A stretch of 64,000 nt of DNA from the NCBI RefSeq assembly GCF_003096675.1, contig NZ_QEKW01000001.1, positions 620,001 to 684,000 on the forward strand, given 5' to 3'. A program made the translations under genes and the position numbers. The notes under the pieces are model-generated. The model searched no databases. It was not told the origin of the DNA and was given only the letters and a program-made list of their open reading frames with translations. Shown here piece after piece: positions 59,848 through 64,000 of the stretch (the first letter of the stretch is position 1; every line of letters begins with the position of its first letter). The stretch is from Actinomycetospora cinnamomea (lineage in GTDB: Bacteria; Actinomycetota; Actinomycetes; Mycobacteriales; Pseudonocardiaceae).

Positions 59848-60477
59848 CTACAACAGCCGCGTGGCGAGGAGGGACTGCCCCGGCCCGGAGAGCTCGTCGA
59901 CGGCGTCGGCGCGGCCGGCCATGGCCATCAGCAACGGCTCGGCCGGACCCTCGACGACCGGGCCGCTGCCGGACGTCCAGCCGATGTCGGTGGCGACCAG
60001 GCGCAGACCCCGAGCCCGCGACCACGCGCGGATGGGCGGGGCGACCCGGGCGAAGGACAGCGCCGCGGAGAGCCGCTCGGCGGGCACCTCGCGCGGTGCG
60101 CCGAGCGCGCGGCGGATGTCCTGGTGGTGGATGAGCCCGTCGACCAGTCCGATGCGTCCGCCGAACCGCGCGGTCAGGCCGGCAGGTCGGAGACGGGTCT
60201 TGAGCTCGGTGAGCAGCTCGTGCGGGGCGAGGGAGGCGTACGAGTCGACGCCGACCTGGTTGACCCGGTCGGGACGGAACCGGCCACGGGCGAAGCGTCC
60301 GACGAAGGCGGCCGGGCCGAGGTCGTCGTAGCTGATGACGTGGGCGACGACGTCACGCACGCTCCACCGGTCGCACAGGGTCGGCGAGTCCCAGTGCTCG
60401 GGGGCGAGTCCGGCGAGGAAGTCGGCCAGGTCGGCACGCTCGTCCTGCGCGAGCCGGAGCGTGTCCGGCCTGGTCAA
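59848..60477 (-). CDS. Mycothiol-dependent maleylpyruvate-isomerase/DinB-like protein
   Basis: 209 residues with a TTG start at 60477, overlapping the SRPBCC stop as TTGA; this start is chosen from coupling and the family beginning. DRWSVRDVVAHVISYDD has the conserved His of the metal triad and LIHHQDIRRALGAPR the later His pair (TIGR03083-type). Such proteins use mycothiol or bacillithiol. Confidence 0.88.
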   Translation of the reverse strand: MTRPDTLRLAQDERADLADFLAGLAPEHWDSPTLCDRWSVRDVVAHVISYDDLGPAAFVGRFARGRFRPDRVNQVGVDSYASLAPHELLTELKTRLRPAGLTARFGGRIGLVDGLIHHQDIRRALGAPREVPAERLSAALSFARVAPPIRAWSRARGLRLVATDIGWTSGSGPVVEGPAEPLLMAMAGRADAVDELSGPGQSLLATRLL

Positions 60478-60950
60478 GACCGTTCCACCATCTGCGCGTA
60501 GGCGGTGAGCAGCGCGACCCACCCGCCGCCGCCGTGCTCGATGGCACCGTGGACACCCTCGCCGCCGACCAGGCGCTCGAAGTGGCGCTGCTCGACCTCG
60601 ACGGTGGTCTGCTCGGGTCCGTCGGCGTGGAAGCGGACCTCGATCTCGCTGGCGTGGGCCGGGTCGGGGTCGAACCGCCAGTCGCCGCCGATCTGCCAGG
60701 TGAACACCACCCGCTCCGGGGGCTCCCAGGCGAGCACCCGGCCCCAGTCGCACTCGCTGCCGTCGACCCCGCGCTCGAACCACCGCCCGCCATGGTGGGG
60801 TTCGAGGACGACGTCGGCGACCTCGGCCGCCCCGATGTGGTACTGGCGCGGCCACCAGGCACCGAAGTGGCCTGTGAACAGCTCGAACGCGCGGTCACGC
60901 CCGATGTTGACGGTGGTCTTGCCCTCGATCGCCGGGATCGGTGTGGTCAT
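60474..60950 (-). CDS. SRPBCC/AHSA1-like protein
   Basis: 158 residues, ATG at 60950, overlapping the end of the ArsR gene by 56 bases. The helix-grip fold is shown by VNIGRDRAFELFTGHFGAWW and GGRWFERG, VFTWQIGG. ArsR plus SRPBCC pairs are common in actinobacteria; ligand unknown. Confidence 0.88.
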   Translation of the reverse strand: MTTPIPAIEGKTTVNIGRDRAFELFTGHFGAWWPRQYHIGAAEVADVVLEPHHGGRWFERGVDGSECDWGRVLAWEPPERVVFTWQIGGDWRFDPDPAHASEIEVRFHADGPEQTTVEVEQRHFERLVGGEGVHGAIEHGGGGWVALLTAYAQMVERS

Positions 60951-61293
60951 GGCTGCCCCCTGCGGACTGGTGGGTGTGCTCGTCGGCGACGGCTTGCTCG
61001 GCGAACTTGTGGAAGTCCGCCAGGGCGTGCTCCCAGACACCGTCCAGCCACGACCGCAGCGCGGCGACGCCGTGAGGGTCGAGGCGGTAGATGCGGCGCG
61101 TGCCCTCGGCGTGCGAGACGACGAGACCGCCGTCCTTGAGCGCCTTGAGGTGCTGGGAGACCGCCGGCCGGCTGATCGGGAGCTGCTCGGCGAGCTCGCC
61201 GACCGAGCTGGGCCGGCGCGCCAGCGTCTCGAAGATCGCACGGCGCATGGGGTCGCCCAGCAACCCCAGCCCGGCGTCTCGGTAAGCTGACAC
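60895..61293 (-). CDS. ArsR-family repressor
   Basis: 132 residues, GTG start at 61293. Winged helix with PMRRAIFETLARRPSSVGEL and RPAVSQHLKALKDGGLV. No metal-binding Cys pair in the recognition helix, so not a canonical arsenic sensor. A His-rich tail (HTHQSAGGSHDHTD) is unusual and could bind metal. Confidence 0.92.
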   Translation of the reverse strand: MSAYRDAGLGLLGDPMRRAIFETLARRPSSVGELAEQLPISRPAVSQHLKALKDGGLVVSHAEGTRRIYRLDPHGVAALRSWLDGVWEHALADFHKFAEQAVADEHTHQSAGGSHDHTDPGDRGQDHRQHRA

Positions 61294-61307
61294 GAACGGT
61301 AAGCCTA
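61280..61307 (-). promoter_or_regulatory. Leaderless promoter with CGGTAAGC direct repeats
   Basis: CGGTAAGC occurs at 61280-61287 and 61297-61304 (17-base period) around the ArsR GTG; TAGGCT (61302-61307, minus strand) at eight bases from the GTG would act as the -10 of a leaderless mRNA. The repeats are likely the autoregulatory site. Confidence 0.45.
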
Positions 61308-61356
61308 GAGCGACCGAGCAGTCCGCGGTAGCCCCTGAATCAGCGCACGAGCGGCG

Positions 61357-62130
61357 TCAGCCGGGCAGCCGCGCGACGAACGCGTAGCCGCGGACGTCGA
61401 ACGTGCGGGCGTTGGCCTCCCCCTCGGCCCCGCCGAAGGTGTCCCACTCCGGTCCGATCTCGACGTCGACGAAACCGGTCTGCTCGAGCATGTCCTGCCA
61501 GCCCTCACGGGGCAGCCCGCCCGCGATTCAACCGGTCCACAGGTCGATGTCGCGCCTCGCCTCCTCGGGCACCGGGCGTCCGTTGGCGATGTCGGCGAAC
61601 TGCAGGCGTCCGCCGGGCCGCAGGACGCGGCGGATCTCCTGGAGCACGGCCGCCTTGTCGGCGCACAGGTTGATGACGCCGTTGGAGATCACCACGTCGG
61701 CCCAGTCGTCGGGCACGGGCAGGTCCTCGGCGAGGCCCGCACGGAACTCGACGTGCCCGAGCCCCAGCGACGCGACGGTCGCGCGCGCCCGGTCGAGCAT
61801 CTCCTCGGTCATGTCCACGCCCACCACGCGGCCCTCGGGACCGACCTGGTTCGCAGCGACGACGCTGTCGAAGCCGCCACCGCTGCCGACGTCCACGACG
61901 GTCTCGCCGCGACCGAGGGGGCCGGGCGCGAAGGGATTGCCGACCCCGGCGAACGACTCCACCACGGCCTCGGGCAGGGGGTCGACGGTCTCGGCGGGAT
62001 AGTCGAGCCGCTCGGCGAGCGACCGCCCGGTGTGGAAGTGGAAGGCCCCTTGGGGCTGGGTCGCCACCTCCCGGTACTTGGCGCGGACCTCGTCCCGCAG
62101 CACGCCGGGATCCACCAACAGGTCACCCAT
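61357..62130 (-). CDS. Selenocysteine-containing ArsM/AS3MT-like methyltransferase (MduA-like)
   Basis: 257 residues if the in-frame TGA at 61528-61530 is read as selenocysteine (Sec201); conventional stop at 61357-61359. ATG at 62130 with GAGGGA upstream. Residues 75-190 are a class I methyltransferase: VVDVGSGGGFDSVVAA, VVGVDMTEEMLDRA, VISNGVINLCADKAAVL, VLRPGGRLQFADI. The TGA falls in DLWTG-U-IAGGLPREGW, aligned with the arsenic-binding Cys of AS3MT/ArsM (LWGECLGGAL). After it GWQDMLEQTGFVDVEIGPE and TFDVRGYAFVARLPG continue normally for 56 codons. I recall a (seleno)protein family called MduA with this architecture; name not verified. Substrate unknown. Confidence 0.85.
61495..61515 (-). 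promoter_or_regulatory. Candidate bacterial SECIS hairpin
   Basis: In the mRNA, starting 13 bases after the UGA, CUGC pairs with GCAG and CCC with GGG, with a CUG bulge on the 3' side and a GUGA apical loop 20-23 bases after the UGA. Position, stem and a G first in the loop agree with bacterial SECIS rules. A competing hairpin nearer the UGA (GGGC/GCCC, loop GGGCU) also exists. Confidence 0.55.
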
Positions 62131-62259
62131 GGCCGTCCCTCGCTGTCCCTCGTCGTCGAGCGGTGGAGCGGCGCCGGGCGTGGACGCCGCCCGATCCGGA
62201 CAAATCCGACCGTCCCGCGGGTCGCTCCGCGGTGTCAAGGGCGTGGTCGCCGCGGCGGT

Positions 62260-62940
62260 TCATGCGGCCGCCGTCTCCACGGGGAGCCCGGCGAGGGCCC
62301 AGTCGGCCCAGCCGCCGGGCAGCAGACGTGCGTCGCGGCCCGCCGCGCGCAGCAGCCGCGCGGCCTCGGGTGCGTAGACGCAGTAGGGCCCGCGGCAGTA
62401 GGCCACGATCTGCGCGTCGGGGGGCAGGTCGTCGATGCGGGCGGCGAGCTCGTCGAGCGGCATCGAGCGCGCCCGGGGGATGTGGCCGGCGTCGTACTCG
62501 GCCCTGGGGCGCACGTCGAGGACCACGGTGGCGCCGTCGCGCAGGCGGGTGGCGAGCTCGTCGCGGTCGATCGCCTCCAACCCGGCGGTGTCGCCGAGGT
62601 AGGCCCGGACGGCGCGTTCGGCGCCGGCCGCGCGGGTGTTCGCGACCCTGGTGAGCGTGGCCAGCAGGTCGAGCACGTCAGGGCCGGCGAGCCGGTAGTA
62701 CACGCGGTTGCCCTCGCGGCGCGTCACGACGAGCCCGGCCTCGCGCAGGGCGCGCAGCTGCGCCGAGGTGTTGCCGACCGTGGCCGCGGCGACCGTCGCG
62801 AGGTCCTCGACACTGCGCTCGGCCTGGGCGAGCAGATCGAGCAGCTGCAGCCGCAGTGGGTTGCCCAGCACCTGCCCGACGCGGGCGAACTCGCCGTACA
62901 TCGCGAGCTTGTCGGCGGTGCCGCCGCCTGCCGTCTCCAT
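62260..62940 (-). CDS. ArsR regulator fused to rhodanese
   Basis: 226 residues from the ATG at 62940 (an upstream TTG adds five). Residues 10-100: ArsR helix-turn-helix (GNPLRLQLLDLLAQAERSVE, NTSAQLRALREAGLVVTRRE). Residues 115-220: rhodanese with VVLDVRPRAEYDAGHIPRA and active-site loop YCRGPYCVYAPEA. Probably senses reactive sulfur through the rhodanese Cys and controls the divergent ETHE1-rhodanese gene. Confidence 0.93.
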   Translation of the reverse strand: METAGGGTADKLAMYGEFARVGQVLGNPLRLQLLDLLAQAERSVEDLATVAAATVGNTSAQLRALREAGLVVTRREGNRVYYRLAGPDVLDLLATLTRVANTRAAGAERAVRAYLGDTAGLEAIDRDELATRLRDGATVVLDVRPRAEYDAGHIPRARSMPLDELAARIDDLPPDAQIVAYCRGPYCVYAPEAARLLRAAGRDARLLPGGWADWALAGLPVETAAA

Positions 62941-62993
62941 GGCACTACCGTACAACTCTACAAATCTTTTGAACAGTGTGTCAGAGTGGCGAG
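62941..62993. promoter_or_regulatory. AT-rich divergent operator/promoter
   Basis: A short AT-rich stretch in an otherwise very GC-rich window, with CAAA-TCT-TTTG (62961-62971) as an inverted repeat between the ArsR-rhodanese and ETHE1-rhodanese genes. Likely binding site of the ArsR-rhodanese protein. Confidence 0.4.
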
Positions 62994-64000
62994 GTGGAAC
63001 CGATCGCGGTGGTCGACGAGGGCCTCGGCAACAGCAGCTACATGCTCGACCTCGGCGACGGTCGGGCAGCGGTCATCGACCCGGCGCGCGACCCGCGCCC
63101 CTACTCCCGCCACGCCCGACGACGCGGGCTGGGCGTCGCCTACGCGGTGGAGACCCACGTGCACGCCGACTTCGTCACCGGCACCCGCGAGCTCGCCGCG
63201 GACGGCGCGGAGATCGTGGCCGCAGCCGGCGCGGAGCTCCGCTATCCCCACCGCGGTGTCCGGGACGGGGACCGGGTCGATCTCGGCGGGCTGGTGCTGG
63301 AGGTCTTCGCGACCCCGGGGCACACCCCGGCGCACGTGGCGTGGCTGTTGCGTGACGGCGAGGCCCCCCTCGGGGTGTTCACCGGCGGCGCCCTGGGGGT
63401 CGGCGGGATGGCCCGCACCGACCTGGCCGGGCGGGAGCGCACCGAGGAACTCGCCCGGGCCGCGTACCGGTCGATCCACGATCGGCTGCTGGCCCTGCCC
63501 GACGAGCTGCCCGTGTGGCCGACCCACGGGGCGGGCTCGTTCTGCTCGACCGACGCCGGAGGTGAGCGCGCGAGCACCATCGGCGCGGAGAAGGACCACA
63601 ACCCGTTGCTCACCGGGGACCCCGACGAGGACACCTTCGTCGCCCGGCTGACCGCCGGGTTCGGGTCCTACCCCGCCTACTTCGACCGCCTCCCGACCGA
63701 GAACCAGGCCGGCCCGCGCGTCCTCGGCAGGCCGTGGCCGGCGCTGCCCCTGCCCGACCTCGACGTCAACGCCGTGCAGGACCTGCTGGCCCGCGGGGCG
63801 CAGGTCGTCGACGCTCGCCCGATCGACCGCTTCGCCCGCGGACACCTGCCCGGGGCGATCTCCGACGAGCTGCGCGGGCAGTTCGGGACCTGGCTGGGCT
63901 GGGTCGTCGACCCGACCCGCCCCGTCGTGCTCGTCGTCGACGACGACCAGGACCTCGACGAGCTGGTCCGCCAGGCCCTCACCGTCGGCGTCGAGGACCT
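62994..64000 (+). CDS. ETHE1-like persulfide dioxygenase fused to rhodanese (3' end cut by window edge)
   Basis: 335 codons visible from the GTG at 62994; the stop lies beyond the window. Metallo-beta-lactamase domain 1-240: ETHVHADFVTG (T-H-x-H-x-D), ATPGHTPAHVAWL and the later PTHGAGSFC are iron-binding motifs of persulfide dioxygenases. A rhodanese domain begins at about 258 (DLLARGAQVVDARPIDRFA) and is still open at the edge. It oxidises persulfide to sulfite; the rhodanese would feed or transfer the sulfane sulfur. Confidence 0.92.
   Translation, partial: MEPIAVVDEGLGNSSYMLDLGDGRAAVIDPARDPRPYSRHARRRGLGVAYAVETHVHADFVTGTRELAADGAEIVAAAGAELRYPHRGVRDGDRVDLGGLVLEVFATPGHTPAHVAWLLRDGEAPLGVFTGGALGVGGMARTDLAGRERTEELARAAYRSIHDRLLALPDELPVWPTHGAGSFCSTDAGGERASTIGAEKDHNPLLTGDPDEDTFVARLTAGFGSYPAYFDRLPTENQAGPRVLGRPWPALPLPDLDVNAVQDLLARGAQVVDARPIDRFARGHLPGAISDELRGQFGTWLGWVVDPTRPVVLVVDDDQDLDELVRQALTVGVED

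Noticed and set aside
61528-61530. TGA as an ordinary nonsense mutation or tryptophan codon
   Set aside because: The aligned residue is Cys in relatives rather than Trp, the frame downstream is intact, and actinobacteria use TGA as stop elsewhere in this window.

Overview
The window is a high-GC actinobacterial chromosome segment, most likely from Pseudonocardiales (genus not resolved). The basis is codon composition, frequent GTG starts, GTGA/ATGA overlaps, and a mycobacterial-like gene order: argS-lysA-hom-thrC-thrB, rho, rpmE-prfA-prmC-tsaC-glyA-wecA, the F1Fo ATP synthase operon, DUF2550, a cobalamin adenosyltransferase, murA and nucS. Actinobacterial marker families are present: NucS mismatch repair, MurA with Asp at the fosfomycin site, and DUF222/13E12 HNH proteins.

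Layout. 1-6.5 kb: metabolic and repair genes, including an aldehyde dehydrogenase, a HIT protein, NucS, a Nudix hydrolase and a protein with twelve 14-residue repeats. 6.6-13 kb: an SOS-box-controlled DUF222/HNH protein, a MeaA-type B12-dependent mutase, a 13-bp repeat tract and a P450. 13-25 kb: murA, an iron-siderophore ABC transporter with two divergent IdeR-like boxes, an M14-like peptidase, a PduO-type adenosyltransferase (which could supply the mutase cofactor), an aldolase/FAD-oxidase pair, and a pseudogene patch. 25-34 kb: the complete ATP synthase operon (minus strand), with acidic insertions in gamma and an acidic tail on alpha. 34-48 kb: wecA, glyA, tsaC, prmC, prfA, rpmE, rho and the aspartate-family pathway genes. 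48-52 kb: a DUF3105/DUF305 pair, a KARI-like protein and tRNA-Arg(CCG).

52-64 kb is accessory DNA. It begins just past the tRNA with a decayed rhodanese plus GlxA-regulator pair. It continues with small stress-type genes, a SigZ-like sigma factor, ArsI (C-As lyase family), an ArsR-ArsC fusion divergent from an APC permease across a perfect operator, an ArsR/SRPBCC/DinB-like operon, an ArsR-rhodanese fusion and an ETHE1-rhodanese fusion.

The most interesting item is the AS3MT/ArsM-like methyltransferase at 61357-62130. It is interrupted by one in-frame TGA exactly where relatives have an arsenic-binding cysteine. Homologous sequence continues for 56 codons after the TGA, and a SECIS-like hairpin lies just downstream. 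I interpret it as a selenoprotein. With its thiol, sulfur and arsenic neighbours it suggests a chalcogen/arsenic-handling island. No selA, selB, selC or selD gene is in the window, so the Sec machinery would have to lie elsewhere.
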